Of a stretch of DNA of 64,000 bases, positions 37,248 to 45,704 are shown in pieces. The notes beneath the pieces are model-generated. The model did no database searches and was not told where the DNA came from. It saw nothing but the letters and a program-made list of their open reading frames with translations. Location of the stretch: contig NZ_CP050313.1 in assembly GCF_011765625.1 (NCBI RefSeq), forward strand, positions 2,662,501 to 2,726,500, given 5' to 3'. Position 1 is the first letter of the stretch; each line of letters begins with the position of its first letter. The DNA is from Shewanella aestuarii. GTDB taxonomy: Bacteria; Pseudomonadota; Gammaproteobacteria; Enterobacterales; Shewanellaceae. Made by a program: the position numbers and the translations under genes.

Positions 37248-38348
37248 ATGTGGTTATGGCAACAGGACAGTTGGCCTGCTTTTACATGGAACCAAAAAAT
37301 AATAGCACCATTAGTAAGGCAAACTCGGCTAAACCAAGGTATTTTGTTAGGTAAAATGGCGAGTCAATGTAATGACCAAAATCAAAGTCTACTAGATACC
37401 CTGATTTCCAATATCGTTCATTCAAGTGCCATTGAAGGCGAGAAGTTAGACGCTTTTTCGGTTCGTTCATCTTTAGCTAATAAATTGGGGTTGTCAGAAG
37501 ATAAGCCGTTTCCCACCACCATACAAACTGACGGTCTTGCTGAAATAATGCTAGATGCGATTGAAAACCTTGAGGAGCCCTTAAGTCAAAAGCGGATACT
37601 TCATTGGCATTCTTGCTTATTTCCTGATGGTTATACTTTATTAAATCCAGTTATTGGAGGACAACTTAGGGGGAGTCATCCAATGCAAGTGGTTTCGGGG
37701 CGAATAGACAGGCCAGTAATTCACTTTGAAGCCCCAGGAAGGGAAATACTCGATGTAGAATTAGGCGCATTTATAACTTGGTTTAATGACTCTAAAGAAG
37801 ATACGGCACTTGACCCGTTAATTAGAGCAGCAATATGCCATCTTTGGTTTGTCACCTTGCACCCTTTAGATGATGGGAACGGTCGAATTACACGCTTATT
37901 AACAGACTTAGCATTGGCGCAGGCTGAACAACAATCAGTCCGTTTTTATGCTATGTCAGTGGGTATATTAGCTAACCGTAAACGTTATTACGAGGTACTA
38001 GAAACAACTCAAAAAGGAGGTTTAGATATAACCCCTTGGTTGTCTTGGTTTCTTGAAATATTGAATGAAACGTTTGCAGATGTTCTCTGTGGAATAGACG
38101 AAACATTATTCAAAACCAATTATTGGCTTAGAATTGACCAGACTAAATTAACATCTGAGCAAGTCAAAGTGCTTAACCGAATGTTAGATGGAGATTTTGA
38201 AGATGGGATTAATACTAGTCAATATCACAAAGTTGCGAAGGTAAGTAAGGCAACTGCCACTAGACACTTATCGGCACTGGTCCATGGTGGGTGTCTAGTG
38301 AAGTCTGAGGCGGGTGGGCGAAGTACCAGATACTTGTTAGCTAGATAG
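37248..38348 (+). CDS. Fic-family protein with DUF4172 N-terminus and winged-helix C-terminus
   Basis: A 366-residue protein. It opens with MWLWQQDSWPAFTW, a DUF4172 signature. The Fic motif HPLDDGNGR starts at H205, and the class II inhibitory motif S-x-x-x-E-G lies at S59-E63-G64 (SSAIEG). The C-terminal 70 residues form a winged helix (YHKVAKVSKATATRHLSALVHGG). Family members transfer AMP or similar groups to proteins and can self-limit through the inhibitory helix. AAAGGGG precedes the ATG. It is monocistronic, with palindromic operators upstream that point to autoregulation. Confidence 0.9.
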   Translation: MWLWQQDSWPAFTWNQKIIAPLVRQTRLNQGILLGKMASQCNDQNQSLLDTLISNIVHSSAIEGEKLDAFSVRSSLANKLGLSEDKPFPTTIQTDGLAEIMLDAIENLEEPLSQKRILHWHSCLFPDGYTLLNPVIGGQLRGSHPMQVVSGRIDRPVIHFEAPGREILDVELGAFITWFNDSKEDTALDPLIRAAICHLWFVTLHPLDDGNGRITRLLTDLALAQAEQQSVRFYAMSVGILANRKRYYEVLETTQKGGLDITPWLSWFLEILNETFADVLCGIDETLFKTNYWLRIDQTKLTSEQVKVLNRMLDGDFEDGINTSQYHKVAKVSKATATRHLSALVHGGCLVKSEAGGRSTRYLLAR

Positions 38349-38416
38349 GTATTCTCTTAGGCGAAAGCAGCCAGTTCCTTGGCGCTTGTACGACGATATA
38401 AAAGTTTTATCAGTTT

Positions 38417-38539
38417 CTAGGGCGTGTTTAGCTTTCATGATGACTTTTTGAGCAGCATGGTATCACTGGCGTTTACTATAATGTGGCTGCCGATGTATTG
38501 CTGAATAAAATGTGTACAGCAAAGAGCAACACGCCCTAG
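38417..38539. mobile_element. 123-bp MITE-like element with 12-bp terminal inverted repeats
   Basis: Ends are CTAGGGCGTGTT and AACACGCCCTAG, perfect inverted repeats. Similarity continues a little inward (TAGCTTTCATGA compared with GCTCTTTGCTGTA). No protein is coded. CTAG at both outer ends could be a 4-base target duplication of an IS. The element directly abuts the broken IS66 tnpB, as if inserted there or marking the deletion point. Confidence 0.6.
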
Positions 38540-38820
38540 TGGGAAATGTGTTAATTTCTCTTTATTGTGACAGCGCCATCTTGCGTGGGTGTTGGCTATT
38601 TAAATGTGCCTTTTTCTAACCGCCGATAATAAAACCAAAAGCCATTAGTGTCCCAAAACAAGATTTTGAGTTTATCCCGATGACGATTACAAAAAATAAA
38701 TCAGGCCTCGCTAAACGGGTCCATTTCAAGATGTTGTCCAACGATAAGTGAAAGTCCATCGATAGATTTACGCATATCGGTGATACCGGTGACGAGATAA
38801 ACTTGAGCCGATGGTGTCAT
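38540..38820 (-). pseudogene. IS66 TnpB (OrfB) remnant with two nonsense codons
   Basis: The minus strand reads MTPSAQVYLVTGITDMRKSI, continues DGLSLIVGQHLEMDPFSEA, then a stop, then FIFCNRHRDKLKILFWDTNG and FWFYYRRLEKGTFK, then another stop. This is the IS66 TnpB core (DMRKSIDGL; RDKLKIL-x-WD). The two stops replace probable Leu and Trp codons, so the gene is dead. The 3' end is lost at the MITE-like element, and no tnpC remains. Confidence 0.8.
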
Positions 38821-38852
38821 TGTGTAGTGCTGCAACCCAATGCTGGATTTGG

Positions 38853-39122
38853 CTAGCTAGCGCTTAAATGAATTGGCAAGTGAGCACGCAAACCATTTGC
38901 AAGGACTAGCGTGACAACATTTACATTCTCGACGGATGCATCTGTCACAAGAATGGGTTGCAATCGTTGAGGCTCTGGCTGTGTTCGAAGTTTTTTGGCC
39001 CATGTATAAAAGGTTTGATAGCTTATGTTCTGCTCAGCACAAAACTGAGTGATACTGATATCACTTTGTTTTTGCTGCTCGATTAATGAAGACCAATACT
39101 GGTGTTTTTCTTGTGTGTTCAT
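38853..39122 (-). CDS. IS66-family TnpA (OrfA)
   Basis: An 89-residue protein behind AAGGAG. The N-terminal HTH (WSSLIEQQKQSDISITQFCA, YQTFYTWAKKL) and the tail VTLVLANGLRAHLPIHLS are typical of IS66 OrfA. It is followed 32 bases later by the dead tnpB. The reading frame is intact, but it belongs to a remnant without tnpC, so transposition is not expected. It could still bind DNA. Confidence 0.8.
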   Translation of the reverse strand: MNTQEKHQYWSSLIEQQKQSDISITQFCAEQNISYQTFYTWAKKLRTQPEPQRLQPILVTDASVENVNVVTLVLANGLRAHLPIHLSAS

Positions 39123-39187
39123 AGAATCTCCTTAAATTCGTGAGGTACTATGACAAATATTTTTTGATTGAGTATGTGGGGGTTTAT

Positions 39188-41212
39188 TTACCGTTTACTT
39201 TCTAATGCAGTTAACTGTCCTGTTGAACTAGCTACTCTTAAGCCAACTTCTAGATATCGCCGAGCTTCATCATGATGCTGTTGTTGTTCAAGTAAATTAA
39301 TCAAATCCACATAGGCATTTTCATAGCTTGGAGCTATGGCTAATGACTGTTTCATCGCCTCTATTGCTTCATCGAATTGTGCATTTTGGGCTAGAATACG
39401 CCCCCTATACAACCAAGCCGCGTGCATATTGGGTCTTAGCTTTATAGCTAGATCAAATTGAATCTCAGCTTGTTCAAATTGACCTTGATTGAACAAAATC
39501 ACTCCCAAATTGTAATTATTTACGGGATTATTTCTTAACGATATTGCATAGGTCAACGTATCAATAGCAGATTGTGTTTTATTTAACCCTAGTTGCGCTA
39601 AAGCAAGCTGGGATAACACTTCGAATGTTGGCGCATTAGGTTGATTAAGCACATGATGAGCAGTATTTTCTGCATCTCCATATTTACCGAGTGTTATTTC
39701 AGCATTTAATAAGTCTATATAAGGAATAGGAGACCTAATCGGATTATTTATTAACAAATTTTTCAACGCGTTAGTAGCATCTTTATTTGCTCTTGTGCGT
39801 AAAACAGTAACTGCACGTAACAGCTCTGTATCACGTTCATTGGGTAGTTCTCCCCAAGGCAACAGATTAACGTCAGTTATGATGGGATCGTCCCTTTCTC
39901 TCGGTTTCAGTATGGCGTCTAAATCAAAAGGGCCACGAGAAATAAGGTGATCAGTCATAGTTACTTTAATTACATCCTGAGTTCGTCGTGTTGGCATATG
40001 GCAGGTCACGCAGTCGCTATCAGCTGTGATTGGCTCAACATCAGACTTAGTTCCTTTATTAGCCTCATTCATTTGTGTTGTGGAGGATAAGTTAGGATGG
40101 AGGGTTACAATCTGAGAATGGCAATTTTGGCATTTATTCGACACACTCGCTCTAAATTGTGCTGAATTTGGCTTTTCATGGGGGTTATGACAGGTAATGC
40201 ACGCAAGCTCTGCTTCACTCTGTTGATAGCACTTACTCTGCCAAAATCGATATCCATGGTGATTTATTTCAAATTGTTCATCTTTTTCGACATTCTCTTG
40301 TGTGACTTCTACATGATTTATATAGTTCGTTAGTTTTTGACCAGCGCGGAAACTGTAAGTAGATTGATTGAAATCACGGATCCCAATCATACTTACCGCA
40401 GGTAACATATGGCACTGAAAGCAAATACTGTCTCTTTCTTCAGGTGGTAACTTTCTTGGGTTAATGATTTTAGCAATAATCTCGGCTTTAGACGCTACCG
40501 ACAAAGCAGTTCGGACATGTTCTGCACCCGGTCCATGGCAACGTTGACAACCCGTTCCTTGTGGGAGTTCTTTTGGAAAATAATGGCCTGCTAGGTGGTG
40601 ATCGCTGTTAATTGGAACCTCAGGATAAGCATTGTGACAAAATAAACATTCACGTTTAATTTGCCTCTGTATTCCAAAGTGCTCAGCGTCTTCAAATCCT
40701 GGTGACATTCCCCACTCCTGTGATTGAGAATACCAGCCAATTGGTAACATAAATAACTCACCACTATCGTTTCGATATAAATAGCTTCTAGCTCGATAGC
40801 CTGATCCCAATACCCATTCTATATTGAGGCTTATTTGATTAATGATTTTACCATCACTATCTTTTTGATATCGAAAAAATGTGAGTTCAGTACCTTGTTG
40901 ATCAATTCTGTAATACCTTTGTGATTCAGTTTGGTAAAATTCTTCACCGAATCGTTCAATGAAGGCAGTGTTAGCTGGAGATGAAAAGGAACGTGCCATA
41001 CCAACATTTTGATAACTTTGATAAATCTGATTATGACATGTGGAACAAGCTATATCATCAACAAAGCCACTAGCGGCACCTTTGGTTTCATGGGTATTGA
41101 GTTTTGACAAAAGATCATGGTGTGGGGCTTGTGCATAAGCAAAGTAATTAAATAACAAACTAGCGGTAAAAAGAATATAGCCTAGAACCTTTAGTAATAT
41201 ATTTAGCATCAT
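39188..41212 (-). CDS. Seven-haem c-type cytochrome with TPR repeats
   Basis: A 674-residue exported protein. The signal peptide ends near FAYAQA. Seven CxxCH haem sites are present: CSTCH, CLFCH, CQRCH, CFQCH, CITCH, CQNCH and CVTCH. The residues GMARSF before the first haems and the QRCHGPGAEH box are seen in the doubled-CxxCH/cytochrome c554-like family. The last 200 residues form TPR repeats (NYNLGVILFNQGQFEQAEIQ, AWLYRGRILAQNAQFDEAIE). It is likely periplasmic, in electron transfer or assembly of a redox complex; its partner is unknown. The stop codon is formed by the IS66 end, so the natural C-terminus may have been slightly longer. It is monocistronic. Confidence 0.88.
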   Translation of the reverse strand: MMLNILLKVLGYILFTASLLFNYFAYAQAPHHDLLSKLNTHETKGAASGFVDDIACSTCHNQIYQSYQNVGMARSFSSPANTAFIERFGEEFYQTESQRYYRIDQQGTELTFFRYQKDSDGKIINQISLNIEWVLGSGYRARSYLYRNDSGELFMLPIGWYSQSQEWGMSPGFEDAEHFGIQRQIKRECLFCHNAYPEVPINSDHHLAGHYFPKELPQGTGCQRCHGPGAEHVRTALSVASKAEIIAKIINPRKLPPEERDSICFQCHMLPAVSMIGIRDFNQSTYSFRAGQKLTNYINHVEVTQENVEKDEQFEINHHGYRFWQSKCYQQSEAELACITCHNPHEKPNSAQFRASVSNKCQNCHSQIVTLHPNLSSTTQMNEANKGTKSDVEPITADSDCVTCHMPTRRTQDVIKVTMTDHLISRGPFDLDAILKPRERDDPIITDVNLLPWGELPNERDTELLRAVTVLRTRANKDATNALKNLLINNPIRSPIPYIDLLNAEITLGKYGDAENTAHHVLNQPNAPTFEVLSQLALAQLGLNKTQSAIDTLTYAISLRNNPVNNYNLGVILFNQGQFEQAEIQFDLAIKLRPNMHAAWLYRGRILAQNAQFDEAIEAMKQSLAIAPSYENAYVDLINLLEQQQHHDEARRYLEVGLRVASSTGQLTALESKR

Positions 41213-41579
41213 TCGTCCTTAAATACACAACATTTGATTTAGTATTTACGAAGCGAGTTGCTGCGTATTTTAAAATAATTATAGATTAGATATCGATAAT
41301 AAAGTAATAAAACCTTCTGAGATAGAGTCTAAAATCTCTGATAATAACACTGTTCAAATCTTGCATAAGCAAATTAAAAGGAACTCACCATTTTGGAGTT
41401 ACTTCATTATCATTACTTACATTTAATTGCTTCTTAAATTAGTAAATTAAGCAAATTAAATTACGATATACATCTCATGCTTATTTTTAATTTATTATTA
41501 GCATTTAATTTTCAAAGTAATAAAGAATAGATAGATTGATACAAGTCAAATTAAAACAACTCAATAAATAGCTAACTAC
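41213..41579. other. A+T-rich intergenic region
   Basis: About 370 bases between the cytochrome gene start and the end of the first wecA-like gene. It must contain the cytochrome promoter. No gene, hairpin terminator or repeat stands out. Confidence 0.5.
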
Positions 41580-42656
41580 TTAGTTAGAACGACTATTTAG
41601 CCAAGTAATGATTTGCCATACATGCGCTAAAGCCCAGTTATAGCATAAAAACATAATAATGAACCCAATAAACATAATCCATTCAGGTACGTTACTGAAC
41701 TCTCCTATTAGTCCTATCAGAGCGAGTAAAGCTGAAAATGCAGTGATTCGAATCAGAGTCTGTTTCCGATTATAACCTGCCCGTTCAAAAATATGATGTA
41801 AATGATCTCTGTCAGGCTTAAAGGGCGATATCCCTTTCTTTAGTCGTCGGTACATAATCGCAGCCATATCCATTAATGGAATAGCGATAAGGTATAGAGC
41901 AGTAACTGGTGAAAATACAATAGCTTGATCATCAATTGGCATAACTAAACTGTATGTTTGCGTACCTAAAACCAACAGCCAGACGACTGTCAAACCGATT
42001 AACATACTACCAGCATCACCCATGAATATTTTATTAAGATCTTCGAAAGGCCAACGCAGATTGAACACCAGATAAGCAATAATTGCAGCATCAAATAACA
42101 ACGGGATCAAGTACCAATTATTGCCAGCTCTGTAAAATAGAATGGTTAATGAGCTAAACGTAACCAAACTTAACATACCTGCTAATCCATCAATACCATC
42201 AACCATGTTGAAAGCGTTAATACAACCAATCACAGCAAATATTGTTACAATTATCCCTAAATACCCTAAATTGAACTCAAAGAAATAAAAAATACTACCA
42301 AGCGACTTAAGATAAAGTTCCGCACCAAATATTAGAATAGAAGCAGTAATAACTTGCGCTACCAAACGAACTCTAACTGATAAATCATAGCGGTCATCCA
42401 GCACACCAATAAATAATATTAATGCAGATGAAATTAGATATAAATTAAGTGTTTGACTATGTTCAACAAAAATACTTGAGGTAAACAGAACGCCTACAAA
42501 TATTGCAATGCCACCAATCAGTGGTACCGCGCCATCATGACATTTCCTTTCGTTAGGTAAATCAAGTAAACCTAATTTTTCAGCTAATGGATTTACGGCT
42601 AATATAGCCGCGAAACTAAGAGTAAAAGCAGTTAAAAACGGAATTAGAAAATCCAT
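41580..42656 (-). CDS. wecA: WecA-like undecaprenyl-phosphate sugar-1-phosphate transferase, copy 1
   Basis: A 358-residue polytopic membrane enzyme (about 10-11 helices) that starts polysaccharide lipid-carrier synthesis, most likely by moving GlcNAc-1-phosphate to undecaprenyl phosphate. Motifs: LDLPNERKCHDGAVPLIGG, NAFNMVDGIDGLAG, FMGDAGSMLIG and DRDHLHHIFERAG. These are the Asp-rich, nucleotide and HLHH-type motifs of WecA. The ATG at 42656 has AAGGA eight bases upstream; the frame extends to a TTG at 42722 without a good site. A second paralogue lies directly upstream. An ops-like element occurs in the leader at 42873-42884. Confidence 0.88.
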   Translation of the reverse strand: MDFLIPFLTAFTLSFAAILAVNPLAEKLGLLDLPNERKCHDGAVPLIGGIAIFVGVLFTSSIFVEHSQTLNLYLISSALILFIGVLDDRYDLSVRVRLVAQVITASILIFGAELYLKSLGSIFYFFEFNLGYLGIIVTIFAVIGCINAFNMVDGIDGLAGMLSLVTFSSLTILFYRAGNNWYLIPLLFDAAIIAYLVFNLRWPFEDLNKIFMGDAGSMLIGLTVVWLLVLGTQTYSLVMPIDDQAIVFSPVTALYLIAIPLMDMAAIMYRRLKKGISPFKPDRDHLHHIFERAGYNRKQTLIRITAFSALLALIGLIGEFSNVPEWIMFIGFIIMFLCYNWALAHVWQIITWLNSRSN

Positions 42657-43058
42657 CCTCTTTTTCCTTAAGAGCCCAATAATGAACGGCAATACCTTGC
42701 CATAAAAAACGACACCTTTCAATAGATATGAATAGTAACATTGTTTTATGAAATGGCGAGATATCTGATGAAATTAATGGTGATTTTTCAGCAAAATAGG
42801 TCTATCAAATCCAAGACGCAGCTTCCTAGCAGAGTTTCAGCTCTGAGCAAAGGTAACCGCCACAGCATTGCTCACGTTACCGCCAATTAAGTAGTATTTT
42901 TACTAAACAAAGATCATGTGGATTACAGAAAGAATGAGAATAAACGAAGACCTGTCAATTTATGTAATAAGACAAAAAAATTAACAGTAAGAGACAAAAT
43001 AAAGACATAACCTTAAATGCAATTTATGCAAGAAGTGCCTAAGTTCCAGTTTATTACA
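42657..43058. other. Leader between the two wecA-like genes
   Basis: About 400 bases without a gene. On the minus strand it contains an ops-like GGCGGTAACGTG, an inverted GGTAAC/GTTACC pair and a CAGAG/CTCTG hairpin. It is a candidate RfaH-responsive leader for wecA copy 1. Confidence 0.45.
42873..42884 (-). promoter_or_regulatory. ops-like element
   Basis: GGCGGTAACGTG on the minus strand differs by one base from the ops core GGCGGTAGCGTG, where RfaH loads to prevent early termination in surface-polysaccharide operons. It lies about 217 bases upstream of the wecA copy 1 start and in the right orientation. Confidence 0.45.
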
Positions 43059-44120
43059 TCAAGGCAATGTAAATTTTAAGTGCTTATGTAAAAAAGTAGT
43101 AATACGCCAAATATGACTAATTACATATAAATACACTGAAAAGATCAGTATAAATATCAGGAACATAATCGACTCATCAATCCCATGCAGTTCTGACCAA
43201 ATTCCCACACAAGCCATAATGGCAGACATCAGGCAGATAAAAAATAGAGAAGCTCTTGAAGACATTCCTAAACGTTGACAAATATGATGCAAATGCTCTC
43301 TATCAGGTTTAAATGGAGACTGACCTTTCTTAATCCGCCTAATCATAATGCTAACCATGTCCATTAATGGAATGGAGATAAACCAAAGCGCAGTCACAGG
43401 GCTAATTGTTAAACTTACGTCGTCTTGACTTGCTTCAATCAGCAACCAAATAACAGTAAAACCAATAAACATGCTTCCAGCATCTCCCATAAATACTTTA
43501 AAACGCTTCCCGAAAGGCAAACCCAAGTTTAATAAAACATAAGGTACAATTGCTGCTATGAATAGCATACAGAATATAGCTAAATCAGATTTTCCTGAAA
43601 GGTAAAACATGTAGCCTAAAGCTGCAAAAGTTACAGATGATAATCCACCTAATAGTCCATCAATTCCGTCAACCATATTGAACGCATTAATCGCACCTAT
43701 TACAGCAAAAACAGTTAATACATAACTTATATACAATGGAAGATGTAGAGCCTCACCAGAAAAAATAAAACCTAGATAATTCAGACTCTTGTGGCCAATG
43801 ATAATCATGGTCAATGAGATACCGACTTGGATAAATAAGCGTAACTTAAAACTTAAATCAACTTTGTCATCTACCACACCAACAAAAACTAAAATAAATG
43901 AACAAAAACAATACAATAGCAAAGAATCACTGACAGGGAAAAATATAGCCAAAGTGATCAATAAAGTAGAGAAAATTGAAATTCCTCCAATTAAAGGGAT
44001 CTGACCTACATGTTGCTTTCGCTCATTAGGTTTATCGACTAATCCAATTCGCTTAGCTACTTTACGAAAAACGAAAAGGCTAAAAAATGAAAGGAAAAAA
44101 ACAAATAAAATAATAGACAT
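43059..44120 (-). CDS. WecA-like undecaprenyl-phosphate sugar-1-phosphate transferase, copy 2
   Basis: A 353-residue paralogue of the downstream enzyme with the same motifs: LVDKPNERKQHVGQIPLIGG, NAFNMVDGIDGLLG, FMGDAGSMFIG and DREHLHHICQRLG. About 10 membrane helices. Both copies look intact. The pair is similar along its whole length but clearly diverged, so the duplication is old or one copy was acquired. It may prefer a different sugar or start a different polymer. The gene lies about 150 bases from ugd, on the same strand. Confidence 0.85.
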   Translation of the reverse strand: MSIILFVFFLSFFSLFVFRKVAKRIGLVDKPNERKQHVGQIPLIGGISIFSTLLITLAIFFPVSDSLLLYCFCSFILVFVGVVDDKVDLSFKLRLFIQVGISLTMIIIGHKSLNYLGFIFSGEALHLPLYISYVLTVFAVIGAINAFNMVDGIDGLLGGLSSVTFAALGYMFYLSGKSDLAIFCMLFIAAIVPYVLLNLGLPFGKRFKVFMGDAGSMFIGFTVIWLLIEASQDDVSLTISPVTALWFISIPLMDMVSIMIRRIKKGQSPFKPDREHLHHICQRLGMSSRASLFFICLMSAIMACVGIWSELHGIDESIMFLIFILIFSVYLYVISHIWRITTFLHKHLKFTLP

Positions 44121-44268
44121 ATATACTCAATTTTATAATGTCATTTAGAAAGTGACATAACCATTTGAAAAAATGATCTTTGTGGTCACTCTCATTTTAA
44201 CAAAAAAGCGTAACAATCATAGTTTGGTAACGGATGCACAAATCATCGCTTTGATGCAAGATTCAATG

Positions 44269-45435
44269 TTAATCTGCTCCAAAAATATCTCGAGTATATA
44301 CTTTATTAACGACATCTTGAAGTTCGCTGACCATCCGATTAGATACAATTACATCACAATCTAATTTGAACTTCTCAAGATCCCTATATACAAGTGATTG
44401 AAAAAATGTATTTTCTTTCAATATCGGCTCATAAACGACAACTTCAACCCCACTTGCCTTGATACGCTTCATTATACCTTGAATACTCGAAGCGCGAAAA
44501 TTATCAGAACCAGTCTTCATGATCAAGCGGTAAATACCAACACGCTTAGGCCTTCGCTTTAAAATTGCTTGAGCAATAAAATCTTTTCTCGTTGCATTTG
44601 CATCAACAATTGCGCTAATTAAGTCATTGGGCACATCTTTATAATTTGCTCTTAACTGCTTAGTATCTTTTGGTAAACAATACCCCCCATAACCGAATGA
44701 AGGATTATTGTAATGAGAACCAATTCGAGGATCAGAACAGACACCTTGAATAATTTGCAGAGTATCTAAGCCATGTGTTTCAGCATATGTATCCAGTTCA
44801 TTAAAATAAGCAATACGCAAAGCGAGATAAGTATTAGAGAATAACTTTACCGCTTCGGCTTCTGTTGAATTGGTAAACAAGACCTCAACATTTTCTTTAA
44901 GAGCACCCTGCAGCAAGAGCTCTGCCAACACCTTCGCACGAGATGAGCGCTCTCCAATTATGATCCGTGATGGATATAAATTATCATAAAGCGCATGACC
45001 TTCCCGTAAAAACTCAGGTGAGAATATTATATTATTGCAATCAAGTTCTTGTTTGATGCGAGCAGTAAAGCCGACCGGTACAGTTGATTTTATAACCATG
45101 ACTGCAGCAGGGTTAATCTCAATAACATCTTTTATAACCGACTCAACTGATGAAGTATTAAAGTACTGAGTATCTTCATCATAGTCAGTCGAAGTTGCAA
45201 TCAAAACAAAGTCTGCATTTTCATATGCATGCTTTTTATCTAATGTTGCAGAAAAATGTATTGAAGACTTCATCAAATACTCTTCAATATACTCATCAAC
45301 AATGGGAGATTTTTTGCTTTGAAGCAGATTGACTCTTTCTGGAATGATATCTAAAGCTATCACCTCATTGAACTGTGCCAACAGCAAAGCATTAGACAAA
45401 CCTACGTAACCTGTGCCTACAACTGTAATTTTCAT
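44269..45435 (-). CDS. ugd: UDP-glucose 6-dehydrogenase
   Basis: A 388-residue cytosolic enzyme oxidising UDP-glucose to UDP-glucuronate with two NAD+. The Rossmann start [20 protein letters not shown], the [11 protein letters not shown] strand, the [14 protein letters not shown] segment ([17 protein letters not shown]) and the catalytic cysteine C253 ([14 protein letters not shown]) are all present. The length is typical of the short bacterial Ugd type. It supplies GlcA for the polymer made by the locus. It diverges from wecC, with a 270-base A+T-rich promoter region between. Confidence 0.92.
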   Translation of the reverse strand: MKITVVGTGYVGLSNALLLAQFNEVIALDIIPERVNLLQSKKSPIVDEYIEEYLMKSSIHFSATLDKKHAYENADFVLIATSTDYDEDTQYFNTSSVESVIKDVIEINPAAVMVIKSTVPVGFTARIKQELDCNNIIFSPEFLREGHALYDNLYPSRIIIGERSSRAKVLAELLLQGALKENVEVLFTNSTEAEAVKLFSNTYLALRIAYFNELDTYAETHGLDTLQIIQGVCSDPRIGSHYNNPSFGYGGYCLPKDTKQLRANYKDVPNDLISAIVDANATRKDFIAQAILKRRPKRVGIYRLIMKTGSDNFRASSIQGIMKRIKASGVEVVVYEPILKENTFFQSLVYRDLEKFKLDCDVIVSNRMVSELQDVVNKVYTRDIFGAD

Positions 45436-45704
45436 ATCAATAACATCTTGGAACTACGTAATATAAAACTGCATTCTACAGTGAAATATCGTTAAAATGT
45501 AAAATTAAATAATAGATTAACCTTATATTATATGAGTGATATTAGCCCTTACTGTAATCATGGAAGTTAGACATCGCGCTATTGTAGAAGATTTACTATT
45601 TAGCTAAAATGCGGGCACTTAAATTTATACACTAGGTGTTCCACGGATCATCATATGAAATTTATTGCATAATTTAGCAACGAACACCTTAATTAGGATT
45701 ACCG

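Larger units (their letters stand above)
38540..39191 (-). mobile_element. IS66-family remnant, left end
   Basis: The terminal sequence on the minus strand starts GTAAATAAACCCCC at 39191, matching the GTAA start typical of IS66-family ends. tnpA and a broken tnpB follow; tnpC and the other end are missing. The end overlaps the last codons of the cytochrome gene and supplies its stop. Confidence 0.65.

Noticed and set aside
44173..44364. Short plus-strand frame at the 3' end of ugd
   Set aside because: It overlaps ugd on the other strand and has no family resemblance or start signal.
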